DNA from: UBA4660 sp034408895 | GTDB taxonomy: Bacteria; Bacteroidota; Bacteroidia; Flavobacteriales_D; Sanyastnellaceae | NCBI GenBank assembly: GCA_034408895.1 | Contig: JAWXCI010000050.1 | Span: 1 to 64,000, forward strand | DNA: 64,000 nucleotides | Direction: 5' to 3' | Program-made: the position numbers and the translations under genes | In this document: positions 55,055 to 63,344 of the stretch, piece by piece | Layout: each line of letters starts with the position of its first letter | Numbering within the stretch: position 1 is the first letter of the stretch | The notes under the pieces: generated by a model | What the model saw: only the letters and a program-made list of their open reading frames with translations | Databases searched by the model: none | What the model was told of the DNA's origin: nothing

Positions 55055-55813
55055 ATGACAACAAGACTTCTCCTACTCAGTACTGGTTGCGCACTAGCCA
55101 TTTTGATGACCAGCGCTGCCGGATGTAACAACGAAAAAGCCGAAAAAAAGGCTTCAGAAATTAACAGTGAAATAACGAACGAAACAAACCAACCCGAAAT
55201 GGAAATGAAAACCCACACTCCCACACCTGATGCCACACACCCTGGAGGCACCAAAGTAAAAATCAAAACAAAATTTGGTGACATGGTGGCCGTACTCTAT
55301 GATGAAACCCCAAAGCATCGTGATAATTTTCTCAAGCTTGCCCGCGAGGGGTTTTTCGATGGTTTGTTGTTCCATCGCTGCATAAAGGGATTTATGGTAC
55401 AGGGAGGGGATCCCGAATCACGCAATGCTGCGGCAGGCAAAATGCTGGGCAGTGGAGGCCCGGGATATACCGTTGACGCTGAGTTCAACTCAAAATTTAT
55501 CCATAAAAAAGGAGCGCTTTCCGCAGCGCGGCAGGGCGACCAGGTAAATCCCGAGAAAAAATCTTCGGGGTCACAATTCTACATAGTACAGGGTCAACCC
55601 ACAGCCAATCCACAGAGCACAGTGGCTTACACTCCGGAACAAAAACAGATTTACACCACCTCAGGCGGCACTCCCTTTTTGGATGGTGCCTACACTGTAT
55701 TTGGAGAAGTGATTGAAGGCCTCGATGTGATTGATAAGATAGCCTCGCAACCCACCAAACCAGGGGACAGGCCGATGGAGGATATTGTGATGGATATTGA
55801 TGTAATCAATTAA
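55055..55813 (+). CDS. cyclophilin-type peptidyl-prolyl isomerase, lipoprotein
   Basis: 252 residues. A lipoprotein signal (LLLLSTGCALAILMTSAAGC) and a charged linker precede a full cyclophilin domain from about residue 65: KTKFGDMVAVLYDETPKHRDNFL, FHRCIKGFMVQGGDP, the GSGGPGYTVDAEF variant, KKGALSAARQGD, SSGSQFYIVQG and GAYTVFGEVIEGLDVIDKIA. The family Arg in FHR and the Gln in MVQGGD are present. It probably assists folding of envelope proteins in the periplasm. A dead cyclophilin lies at 8986-9300. It is followed by pheS on the same strand 40 bases later. Confidence 0.93.
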   Translation: MTTRLLLLSTGCALAILMTSAAGCNNEKAEKKASEINSEITNETNQPEMEMKTHTPTPDATHPGGTKVKIKTKFGDMVAVLYDETPKHRDNFLKLAREGFFDGLLFHRCIKGFMVQGGDPESRNAAAGKMLGSGGPGYTVDAEFNSKFIHKKGALSAARQGDQVNPEKKSSGSQFYIVQGQPTANPQSTVAYTPEQKQIYTTSGGTPFLDGAYTVFGEVIEGLDVIDKIASQPTKPGDRPMEDIVMDIDVIN

Positions 55814-55853
55814 TTCATCGGGCAGCTATAAGGTTGCATTATTGAATTCTCCC

Positions 55854-56873
55854 GTGAAAGAAAAGATTGACGAATTCCTCTTGGAGGTGCATGGCTTCGT
55901 GGCACAAACTGTTGCGGAGGTCGAGAACTTTCGCATCCGGTTTTTGGGCAGAAAGGGCTTAATGAATGACCTTTTTGAAGAATTCAAAACCACTTCATCT
56001 GGAGAAAAAAAAGAACTGGGTCAACATCTCAACAAGCTGAAAAATGCGATTCAGGAAAAGATTGAATCCCTCCAACTATCACATTCAGTTCTCAATGTTT
56101 CGTCAGAAAGTGAAACCGATCTTACACGCCCGGCAGGGCAAATCCCAGTAGGAAGCCGCCACCCGATTTCCTTAGTAAGAAAAGAAATCCTGGAAATTTT
56201 TTCACGCATAGGATTTATCGTTGCTGATGGACAGGAAATAGAAGATGACTGGCATGTGTTCAGTGGGCTAAACTTTCCGCCTGAACATCCTGCGCGTGAT
56301 ATGCAGGATACATTTTTCATAGAAAAAAATCCTGATATGGTATTGCGCACACACACCAGTAGTGTGCAGGTGCGAATGATGGAATCACAAAAACCACCAT
56401 TGCGCATCGTGATGCCGGGCCGGGTTTACCGCAATGAAGCCATTAGTGCCAGAGCGCACTGCCAGTTTCACCAGGTGGAAGGCTTGTACATAGATGAAGG
56501 AGTTTCGTTTGCCGACATGAAACAAACCCTGCTCTACTTCACGCAGGAATTTTTCGGTAAAGCAAAAATCCGGCTACGTCCCTCCTACTTTCCTTTTACC
56601 GAACCGAGTGCTGAAATGGATGTGTATTGGGGATTGAATTCAGAGGCGGACCATCGCATAACGAAAGGAACGGGCTGGCTGGAAATAATGGGTTGCGGAA
56701 TGGTGGATCCCAATGTGCTTACCAAAAGTGGAATAGACCCTGACCGCTATTCCGGTTTTGCTTTCGGAATGGGAATCGAGCGCATTGCCATGTTGCGATA
56801 CCAGGTAGATGATTTGCGCATGTTTTTCGAGAATGATGTTCGTTTTCTAAAACAGTTTTCGCGCATGGCCTGA
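55854..56873 (+). CDS. pheS: phenylalanine--tRNA ligase alpha subunit
   Basis: About 339 residues if GTG at 55854 is the start (MKEKIDEFLLEVHGF); the frame also permits TTG at 55842. N-terminal coiled-coil, then class II synthetase core: ARDMQDTFFIE, LRTHTSSVQVRMM (motif 2 region), FHQVEGLYID, EPSAEMDVYW, GWLEIMGCGMVDP and GMGIERIAMLRY (motif 3). It pairs with PheT, encoded 28 kb away on the other strand. The cyclophilin gene immediately upstream is a probable transcription partner. Confidence 0.96.
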   Translation: MKEKIDEFLLEVHGFVAQTVAEVENFRIRFLGRKGLMNDLFEEFKTTSSGEKKELGQHLNKLKNAIQEKIESLQLSHSVLNVSSESETDLTRPAGQIPVGSRHPISLVRKEILEIFSRIGFIVADGQEIEDDWHVFSGLNFPPEHPARDMQDTFFIEKNPDMVLRTHTSSVQVRMMESQKPPLRIVMPGRVYRNEAISARAHCQFHQVEGLYIDEGVSFADMKQTLLYFTQEFFGKAKIRLRPSYFPFTEPSAEMDVYWGLNSEADHRITKGTGWLEIMGCGMVDPNVLTKSGIDPDRYSGFAFGMGIERIAMLRYQVDDLRMFFENDVRFLKQFSRMA

Positions 56874-56946
56874 TTTTGTTTTTCTTTTGATCATAACACA
56901 ACCTTTCTTGTTCTGAACATGCTAACATTGTCAAAGTATCCCCACG

Positions 56947-57540
56947 ATGTTTACAGGAATTATTGAATCATTAGGAAAAGTAAAGACCATCACCAAAGGT
57001 GGTTCAAACGTTCACTTCATCGTTGAATCACCTTTTACACATGAACTAAAAATTGACCAGAGCATTGCTCACAATGGTGCCTGCCTTACTGTGGTCGAAG
57101 TGATGGATGACGCATACCGCGTGACAGCAATTGATGAAACACTGCAACGAACAAACCTCGGTTTGCTTAAACCCGGAGAGGAAATAAACCTTGAACGCTG
57201 CCTGAAAATCGGAAACCGGTTTGATGGACACATTGTACAAGGACATGTAGATGAAACCGCAACCTGTATTTCCAAAGAGGAAAAAAACGGGAGTTGGATT
57301 TTTGCATTTGAGTATGCAAAGGGATCAAAAAACATCACGATTGAAAAAGGCAGTATTTGCGTGAACGGTGTCAGCCTCACCATCGTGGATTCTGGCAAAA
57401 ACCAGTTCAGCGTTGCCATTATTCCTTTCACTTTTGAGAACACCAATTTCAGGAATCTAAATCCTGGCTCAACAGTTAACCTGGAATTTGATGTGGTGGG
57501 GAAATATGTCGCGCGGTTGTTTGAGCAGAATCAAAATTGA
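56947..57540 (+). CDS. ribE: riboflavin synthase alpha chain
   Basis: 197 residues, starting MFTGIIESLGKVKTI. Two tandem lumazine-binding barrels are visible: the first with IAHNGACLTVVEV and GEEINLERCLKIGNRFDGHIVQGHVD, the second with SICVNGVSLTIVDSG and LEFDVVGKYVARL. It converts two lumazine molecules to riboflavin and a pyrimidine, the last step of the pathway whose RibB step is at 43593. Length normal. Confidence 0.96.
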   Translation: MFTGIIESLGKVKTITKGGSNVHFIVESPFTHELKIDQSIAHNGACLTVVEVMDDAYRVTAIDETLQRTNLGLLKPGEEINLERCLKIGNRFDGHIVQGHVDETATCISKEEKNGSWIFAFEYAKGSKNITIEKGSICVNGVSLTIVDSGKNQFSVAIIPFTFENTNFRNLNPGSTVNLEFDVVGKYVARLFEQNQN

Positions 57541-57568
57541 TCCTATGTAACCGATGAACTGAGTTTCG

Positions 57569-58108
57569 CTAACGCCCGAAGTACTTATCCTCTTTGTCAT
57601 CTCTGCTTGCATCTTCGAGAGCGTATTCTTTACGCATGGGATGGTAGTCCATCTCTTCCATGTTCAGAATTCTTCGCAGGTCAGGATGCCCCGCGAATTT
57701 GAAACCGTAGAAATCGAAAGTCTCACGCTCCATCCAGTTGGCCGCTGGCCAAAGGTCGGTGGCAGTGGATAGCTCCAATTCCTTTTCCCCCACGAAGGTT
57801 TTGATCCTGATACGCCAATTGTTCTCCATATTATGCAATTGATACATCATGCAAAACTCCTCGCCCTTGTTGTCTGGGAAATGAATGCCACATGCGGTGG
57901 TGAGAAAAGTGAAACCCATAGAGGCATCGTTTTTCAAAAATGCGAGAACATCATGGATTGAAATTTTCGAAACAACGAATACCGGAAAGTCAAAATCTAT
58001 TTGCGATATCTGGAGCGATGATCCAAACTTTGATGAAAGTGCCTGCTGCACTTTGTCGTGCAATTCGATTGCTGCCGCTGAGGCTGATGAATGAGGTGAG
58101 TGATGCAT
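57569..58108 (-). CDS. nuoC: NADH-quinone oxidoreductase subunit C
   Basis: About 179 residues from MHHSPHSSASAAAIEL; 26 further residues upstream in the frame are not expected. Complex I 30-kDa subunit motif is clear: RIRIKTFVGEKELELSTATDLWPAANWMERETFDFYG, followed by FAGHPDLRRILNMEEMDYHPMRK in segments. It lies one base after nuoB's stop region, as third gene of nuoABC. The usual next gene nuoD is absent; ribE lies there on the other strand. Confidence 0.93.
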   Translation of the reverse strand: MHHSPHSSASAAAIELHDKVQQALSSKFGSSLQISQIDFDFPVFVVSKISIHDVLAFLKNDASMGFTFLTTACGIHFPDNKGEEFCMMYQLHNMENNWRIRIKTFVGEKELELSTATDLWPAANWMERETFDFYGFKFAGHPDLRRILNMEEMDYHPMRKEYALEDASRDDKEDKYFGR

Positions 58109-58109
58109 A

Positions 58110-58661
58110 TTATTCGAGTCCGTATTTGGCAAGCATTGCTTTGTATTCAGGCGAACGCCTGCGGTTGCGATCTTCGTTTTTTGCAAGCTCCTGTATTTTC
58201 ATAATGCCATCGAGAACCTGTTCGGGGCGTGGCGGGCAGCCGGGTATGTAAACATCAACGGGAATGATGCGGTCAATTCCCTGCAACACCGAATAGGTGT
58301 CGAAAATTCCTCCGCTGCTTGCACAAGCTCCCATGCTGAGTACCCATTTCGGCTCTGCCATTTGTTCATAAACCTGACGAAGAATGGGTCCCATTTTTTT
58401 TGCAATCGTTCCCATCACCATTAAAAGATCTGCCTGCCTGGGAGAGAAACTCAAACGTTCCATACCGAATCTTGATAGATCATAATGCGATGCCATGGTG
58501 GCCATAAATTCAATCCCACAACACGATGTAGCAAAAGGCAATGGCCAAAGTGAATTGGCCCGGGCAAGACCCACTACTTTATCCAATCGCGTAGCAAAAA
58601 ATCCCTGACCTTCCAGGCCTTCAGGCTGATGCTCTGGTTTTATATCAACTGCTGTTTGCAT
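58110..58661 (-). CDS. nuoB: NADH-quinone oxidoreductase subunit B
   Basis: 183 residues. It has the conserved cysteine pair and ligands for iron-sulfur cluster N2: ATSCCGIEFMAT, LSMGACASSGG and VYIPGCPPRPEQVLDG, plus the family's RQADLLMVMGTIAKKM. It is a cytoplasmic-arm subunit of complex I. Second gene of nuoABC, 70 bases after nuoA. Confidence 0.97.
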   Translation of the reverse strand: MQTAVDIKPEHQPEGLEGQGFFATRLDKVVGLARANSLWPLPFATSCCGIEFMATMASHYDLSRFGMERLSFSPRQADLLMVMGTIAKKMGPILRQVYEQMAEPKWVLSMGACASSGGIFDTYSVLQGIDRIIPVDVYIPGCPPRPEQVLDGIMKIQELAKNEDRNRRRSPEYKAMLAKYGLE

Positions 58662-58731
58662 TTTTCTTTTTTAGGGTTTCGAGTTCCTTATTCCGGATGG
58701 CAGCGCTCGGAACAAGGAACCTGGAACTTTT

Positions 58732-59103
58732 TTAGTCCCACTTGAGTGCATCTCTTCTAATTATGTAAATCAATCCTACAATCATCAATCCCATAAAGGT
58801 AAACATTTCAAACATGCCGAATAAGCCAAGTTCTTTAAAGTTTACGGCCCAGGGATACATAAAAATCACTTCCACATCGAAAAGAACAAAAAGAATGGCT
58901 ACTAAAAAGTACTTGATGGAAAAGGGAGTGCGCGCATTGCCCTGCACTTCGATGCCGCATTCAAAAGTATCTTCCTTAATTTTTGATTTTCGTTTTGGAC
59001 CCAGCCAATGCGTGGCCACCATGGTAGTAACCACAAAACCCAACGCAACAATTGCCATGAGGACTATGGGAAGATAGTCCCAAAGATGTGAAGTAGTGTT
59101 CAT
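58732..59103 (-). CDS. nuoA: NADH-quinone oxidoreductase subunit A
   Basis: About 123 residues from MNTTSHLWDYLPIVLMAIVAL. Three membrane helices (about 8-30, 65-88 and 95-115), with the signature loop KIKEDTFECGIE (Cys-containing) and RTPFSIKYFLVAILFVLFDVEVIFMYPW. It is a membrane-arm subunit of complex I. A perfect -7 box precedes it by 24 bases, making it the first gene of the nuoABC operon. Confidence 0.96.
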   Translation of the reverse strand: MNTTSHLWDYLPIVLMAIVALGFVVTTMVATHWLGPKRKSKIKEDTFECGIEVQGNARTPFSIKYFLVAILFVLFDVEVIFMYPWAVNFKELGLFGMFEMFTFMGLMIVGLIYIIRRDALKWD

Positions 59104-59127
59104 AGAAAATGGATGTTCCTGAGCAAG

Positions 59128-59135
59128 CAAATGTA
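59128..59135 (-). promoter_or_regulatory. -7 box for nuoABC
   Basis: TACATTTG on the minus strand, a perfect TAnnTTTG match. A TTG lies 17 bases farther upstream, shorter than the usual 19. Confidence 0.55.
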
Positions 59136-59227
59136 GACGTACAAAACTCCTGCAACAGGAACAACGAATATTTTCAAGACACAAAAAAACCCGCCTCGCG
59201 AATTGCGGGGCAGGTTGAGAATAAAAG

Positions 59228-59626
59228 TGGACCCGGTGGGAGTCGAACCCACGTCCAAACAGGGAATTTTTAAGGTTTCTACATGCTTATCCGGTAATTG
59301 GTTTTCGATAGTGGTGCGGCCACTGGAAGCCTCGCCATTACTTAGCTCGTGTTTTTTTGTGGGTCACTACAAGCGTTGTTTCCCACGATTTCCATTTAAT
59401 GAAGCCCCGGTGCTGAAAACCTGGAACAGGGTCGTTCAGCGGGACTGCTCGTGTCGCAGCAACATGTGCTGCGAGATTAAGCTTAATCACTTACAGTGAT
59501 CAGGCAGCGAGCGCGTAAGAAGTGTTGTCATTTCTGACTTGCTGTTTGAGATTAAAGAGCCACACAACAAAATGCTCTGCATGCTTGCTCAACTATTCAT
59601 CCTGATGTCAAATCCAGGTCGGGCCC
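59228..59626 (-). ncRNA. ssrA: transfer-messenger RNA (tmRNA)
   Basis: The ends pair as a tRNA-like acceptor stem (GGGCCCG at the 5' end, complement of 59620-59626; CGGGTCC at the 3' end), and the 3' part has the T-arm GTGGGTTCGACTCCCAC. The 5' end continues ACCTGGATTTGACA, typical of bacterial tmRNA. The tag reading frame ends NDNTSYALAA followed by TGA (complement of 59500-59502), matching the YALAA ends of the phylum's tags. About 399 bases; CCA is not encoded. It rescues stalled ribosomes together with SmpB. Confidence 0.95.
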
Positions 59627-59739
59627 GATTTTGAAATGGCGGCAGTAAACAGTGGACAGTAAACAGTCCGCGGTATGCAGGCTGTAAATGCAGGGCTGAT
59701 ACTTCGCCACGATGATGTCGAATTTTCAAAGAACTGCCG

Positions 59740-59747
59740 CAAATGTA
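59740..59747 (-). promoter_or_regulatory. possible -7 box upstream of ssrA
   Basis: TACATTTG on the minus strand followed by CGGC, about 115 bases before the tmRNA 5' end. The distance makes this uncertain; a 5' precursor would need trimming. Confidence 0.3.
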
Positions 59748-59871
59748 GGACTAACCGTGATTTCAAGGCTTCACGAAATTTTCGAAAATCACCGAAATTA
59801 TTAAAGCAGTTGGTCTTGCCACTGCTGCATACCGCTTTCTGCCTCCTATACATTCGCCCACTTTTTCAATC

Positions 59872-61086
59872 ATGAATATCAAAAAAATAGGAATCATTCG
59901 CGAGGGCAAAGTGCCACCAGATTTTCGTGTGGCGCTCTCCCCGGAGCAATGCGTGGAGGTGAAAAATAAATTCGGTGTGGAGGTAGTGGTGCAATCAAGC
60001 CCCATCAGAAAATTCGGGGATGAAGAATATGTGGCCGCAGGAATTTCTGTTGTGAAAGATGTGAGCGATTGCGATCTGCTTATGGGGATAAAAGAGGTTC
60101 CTGAGGATTTGCTTATCCCCAACAAAACTTACCTCTTTTTTTCGCACACCATAAAAAAACAACCGCACAACGCCAAACTGCTGCGCTCCATTCTCGACAA
60201 GAAAATCAGGCTCATTGATTACGAAGTATTGAAAGGTGAGGATGGAAAACGCATTATCGGCTTCGGACGTTATGCCGGAATTATCGGGGCTTATGAAGGC
60301 TTTCGAGCCTTCGGCAAAAAACACAGCCTATATGATTTGAAATCGCCCAGCAATTGTGACGATCGCAAAGAGATGGAAGCCCAGATGAAAAAAATCACAC
60401 TGCCGCAGCACATGAAAATTGTGGTTACAGGATTTGGACGAGTGGGAAATGGTGCCGAAGAAATAATGAAGATGTTGCCCATAGAAAACGTGAATGAAGA
60501 AGATTACTTCTCAAAAAAATTCGACTACCCCATTTATGTGCATCTCGACACACACGAGTATTATGTGAAAAAAGAATTTGGTGGATTCGACAAAAAAGAT
60601 TTTTACAACAACCCGGAGAAATACATATCCACCCTTGCAGAAAACGTGCGTAAGGCCGACCTCTACATAGCCTGTCACCTGTGGGCGGGAGGCAATCCGG
60701 AACTCATTACAAAAGAAGATATCGAACATCCCCACTGGCGGTGTTTGGTGATGGCAGATGTGAGTTGCGATACCAATGGCCCCATTGCTTCAACCATTCG
60801 CTCTACAAAAATTTCTGACCCGCTTTTTGGCTACCATCGTTTCAATCATGCAGAATGTGACTGGAAAGAAAAAGACGCAATTTGTGTAATGGCGATTGAC
60901 AACCTACCGTGCGAATTGCCGAAAGATGCAAGCGAAGATTTCGGGAATGAATTGATTGCAAAAGTTTTTCCCTTACTGCTGGAAAGCGATCCCCATCACA
61001 TTATCTGGAAAGCCACAGAAACAACCCTAGAGGGCGAACTCACTCCGCACTTTGAGTATTTGCATGAGTATGCGAAGAATGCCTGA
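59872..61086 (+). CDS. saccharopine-dehydrogenase-like NAD(P) oxidoreductase
   Basis: 404 residues. The N-terminal half matches the alanine-dehydrogenase/PNT-type fold used by lysine-forming saccharopine dehydrogenase (IGIIREGKVPPDFRVALSPEQC ... GIKEVPEDLLIPNKTYLFFSHTIKKQPHN). The Rossmann part is HMKIVVTGFGRVGNGAEEIM. The middle (SFDTNG-like: MADVSCDTNGPIASTIRSTKISDPLFGY) and the end (AIDNLPCELPKDASEDFGNELI) are conserved in that family. It may act in lysine metabolism, but the substrate is not proven. A near-consensus -7 box TACATTCG lies 15 bases upstream of the ATG. Confidence 0.8.
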   Translation: MNIKKIGIIREGKVPPDFRVALSPEQCVEVKNKFGVEVVVQSSPIRKFGDEEYVAAGISVVKDVSDCDLLMGIKEVPEDLLIPNKTYLFFSHTIKKQPHNAKLLRSILDKKIRLIDYEVLKGEDGKRIIGFGRYAGIIGAYEGFRAFGKKHSLYDLKSPSNCDDRKEMEAQMKKITLPQHMKIVVTGFGRVGNGAEEIMKMLPIENVNEEDYFSKKFDYPIYVHLDTHEYYVKKEFGGFDKKDFYNNPEKYISTLAENVRKADLYIACHLWAGGNPELITKEDIEHPHWRCLVMADVSCDTNGPIASTIRSTKISDPLFGYHRFNHAECDWKEKDAICVMAIDNLPCELPKDASEDFGNELIAKVFPLLLESDPHHIIWKATETTLEGELTPHFEYLHEYAKNA

Positions 61087-61107
61087 AATTTTTCTGCTTT
61101 CGAAAAT

Positions 61108-61902
61108 CTATTGCGCGGAAAAAACAAATGTGATAGTGCCCGGTTGTTTTTTGGGAGCGTCTGCCTTGTAATTGAATTTCCATTTCAAGGCATAATTCAC
61201 CGACTCCTCTCGCAGGCATTCATTTAAGACAGATTGCACTTCATCCACAGAAGCAGAGGTGACTTCTCCAGCAACAGACACTTCAATTTTCACTACAACT
61301 TTTCCCGCTGCTTTGCAACGATAGGTGGGCTTAGGACTGAGTGAGGGCTGTCGGTCGCCCAAACTGAAAGTGGCCGCAACATTCCCGGAGTAACTCTTAT
61401 CGCCCCCATCCTTCATGTAAGAATAGTCCTCGCGTTTTTTATCCTGCTTCTTCACATCGTCCGGGTTGGTTGGAAGTTTTATTTCATCATGTTTCTCAGC
61501 AAGTTTTTCGTATTCGCCTTTTTCAAGATTGCGGTAATAGTCTTCCACTTCCTGCTCCATGGCTGCGCGGGATTTACCCGAATAATTAACTCTTGCAGAA
61601 GTGCGTTGTGAGTTTTCGTTCGCGAGAAGATTGCGAACATCTTCGCTCATGTTTGCAGGCATATCGCCAGGTATTGCCGGTTGCTCCATCAACTCCACAA
61701 AACTCAAATCAATTTCTTTGAATACGGGAACTTCCTGCTCCGCCAGTTTTGATGGATCCAATGAAACAAAAATCATGATCAGCAAAACAAAAATGTGCAG
61801 AGCAATTGAAAAAATGACGGCAGTATAAATGCGTTTGCTGCGTTCTCCCGGTTCGTCATTAAGCAAGGCAGCAAAGCGATCAAGTTTATTGTTCGCTGCC
61901 AT
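61108..61902 (-). CDS. TonB-like energy-transducer family protein
   Basis: About 264 residues from MAANNKLDRFAALLN; ATGs farther upstream in the frame are less likely. One transmembrane helix (about 24-45, IYTAVIFSIALHIFVLLIMIFV), a long periplasmic, charged, helical middle (EVEDYYRNLEKGEYEKLAEKHDE), and a C-terminal TonB/AgmX-like domain (PSLSPKPTYRCKAAGKVVVKIEVSVAGEVTSASVD ... ECLREESVNYALKWKF in segments). The start overlaps the upstream gene's end by 17 bases, indicating a two-gene operon. It is a possible envelope energy transducer or adaptor. Confidence 0.8.
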   Translation of the reverse strand: MAANNKLDRFAALLNDEPGERSKRIYTAVIFSIALHIFVLLIMIFVSLDPSKLAEQEVPVFKEIDLSFVELMEQPAIPGDMPANMSEDVRNLLANENSQRTSARVNYSGKSRAAMEQEVEDYYRNLEKGEYEKLAEKHDEIKLPTNPDDVKKQDKKREDYSYMKDGGDKSYSGNVAATFSLGDRQPSLSPKPTYRCKAAGKVVVKIEVSVAGEVTSASVDEVQSVLNECLREESVNYALKWKFNYKADAPKKQPGTITFVFSAQ

Positions 61903-62605
61903 GGCTGATTTCTCCTGAACCGTCATCATCCTGTGTGAATTTTTTTGGATTGCCATTGTACGTGATGCCCCCGCTACCTCTCAATTTCAAAGCCATGTCT
62001 TCTGTGGCAAAAACCGATACATCACCTGATCCGTTGTTGGTTGCTTCCGCATCATTGGCGGAAAGCGCCTTGCAATTCGTGTCACCACTTCCGTCTGCTT
62101 TAATAAGCAATGCATTGGTTTGACCCTGTATGGAAACGTTGCCCGATCCGTTATGATAAACTTCTGTCTTGTTCACTTTCAACCTGAGCCGGATTTCTCC
62201 CGAACCGTCCGAAATTATTTCAAGGTTATCCCCTCGAATAGCATTATCGGAAGAAATATTTCCAGATCCATCGCTTGTGATTTTAGAAACTTCATTGACA
62301 TAAACAAAAACTTCGATAGGCTCGCTGGCCGTAAAGCAGCCCTCACCATCAATAACCAGAACTCCCCCCTTCACCTGGGTTGTTATTTTCTCCGCAAGAT
62401 TCTTCTGTGCGCTCACCACAAGTTTGTTCCTGTCGCTCAACACCCTGTCGCGTATCACCACATTGAACGATGAAGAAAGTCTGATGGCGCTGAACTCACC
62501 AACGCTTCGCTCTTCTTCCACAGCAGTACCAATCCCCTTCAGGCAGTCTATCCCACATCCCCAAAAACTCAGAGCGAATAACAATAGCAAAAAGTAATTT
62601 TTCAT
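61886..62605 (-). CDS. DUF2807/GIN-domain lipoprotein (putative auto-transporter adhesin head)
   Basis: About 239 residues from MKNYFLLLLFALSFWGC, with a lipobox cysteine. The mature part begins RSVGEFSAIRLSSSFNVVIRD, the DUF2807 start, and then carries repeated 'GSG' turns at near-regular spacing (SDGSGNISSD, SDGSGEIRLR, NGSGNVSIQG, DGSGDTNCKA, NGSGDVSVFA, RGSGGITYNG), giving a parallel beta-helix-like stack. The family is abundant in Bacteroidota and called GIN or 'auto-transporter adhesin head'; function unproven. It is the first gene of the pair with the TonB-like gene. Confidence 0.88.
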   Translation of the reverse strand: MKNYFLLLLFALSFWGCGIDCLKGIGTAVEEERSVGEFSAIRLSSSFNVVIRDRVLSDRNKLVVSAQKNLAEKITTQVKGGVLVIDGEGCFTASEPIEVFVYVNEVSKITSDGSGNISSDNAIRGDNLEIISDGSGEIRLRLKVNKTEVYHNGSGNVSIQGQTNALLIKADGSGDTNCKALSANDAEATNNGSGDVSVFATEDMALKLRGSGGITYNGNPKKFTQDDDGSGEISHGSEQ

Positions 62606-62795
62606 CCCATAATAATTGATTGTGTAAAAATAGGAGATGAAAAATTCCTCTTTGGAGAGGTGCGCCCATTGCGGGATTAACAATTTTTCCTTCCCCGCAG
62701 GGAAACATTTTAACGTTCAGTTCAATAAAACAGGAAGCGAAGCCTCTACTTTAGCGGCTTCAAAACAAAAAAAACCTCTTAATAAAAAAAGTAAT

Positions 62796-63236
62796 ATGAA
62801 AAAATTCCTTGCATTGTTTGCCCTCGTGGCTTTTGTTGGTGTACTAGCCAACGCACAATCACCTACAACTTCTACTGAAAAGGCGAAGACTGAATGTTCT
62901 AAAGAGAAAGCATGCTGTAAGAGTGGCGACAAAGCCTCTGCTGCCTGCTGCGCGAAGGACGGAAAAGCTTCCACTACTTCTGCTGCTACCACTGCAACGC
63001 CCGCTACAAAAGTTTCTACTACATCTACCGGTAAGGACAGCAAGTCTTGTTCATCTTCCTGCACCAAGGATGGTAAAACCGGATCATGCTGCGCTAAAGA
63101 CGGAGTAAAAACAGAAGGAGCAAAAGCAGAAATTAAAACACCTGCTGTAAAAACTTCAACAGGAACAGTTAAGCCTGCTGCCACCACAGTGAACAAAACA
63201 CGCACTGCGAGCCTGGCTCAAAAAGACGGCAAATAG
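62796..63236 (+). CDS. small secreted Cys/Lys/Thr-rich protein
   Basis: 146 residues from MKKFLALFALVAFVGVLANAQ, a clear signal peptide; the frame upstream is not needed. The mature part is low in complexity, with three CxxC or CC clusters spaced by Lys/Ser/Thr: ECSKEKACCKSGDKASAACCAKDG, CSSSCTKDGKTGSCCAKDG, then a Lys/Thr/Ala tail. The pattern 'CCAKDGK' recurs. It could bind metal ions, but no known motif identifies it. A hairpin terminator follows. Origin by internal duplication is likely. Confidence 0.75.
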   Translation: MKKFLALFALVAFVGVLANAQSPTTSTEKAKTECSKEKACCKSGDKASAACCAKDGKASTTSAATTATPATKVSTTSTGKDSKSCSSSCTKDGKTGSCCAKDGVKTEGAKAEIKTPAVKTSTGTVKPAATTVNKTRTASLAQKDGK

Positions 63237-63258
63237 AAAATATAGCCCGTTAACTAAA

Positions 63259-63290
63259 AAAACCCCAACGTTCAAAGGCGTTGGGGTTTT
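63259..63290 (+). terminator. rho-independent terminator after the Cys-rich gene
   Basis: Perfect stem AAAACCCCAACG / CGTTGGGGTTTT (12 bp), 8-base loop, followed by TCTTTTT. Confidence 0.9.
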
Positions 63291-63344
63291 TCTTTTTATG
63301 GCTAAACCTAACTTGCGATACTTCTTTCCAAAAATGAAGTTCCT

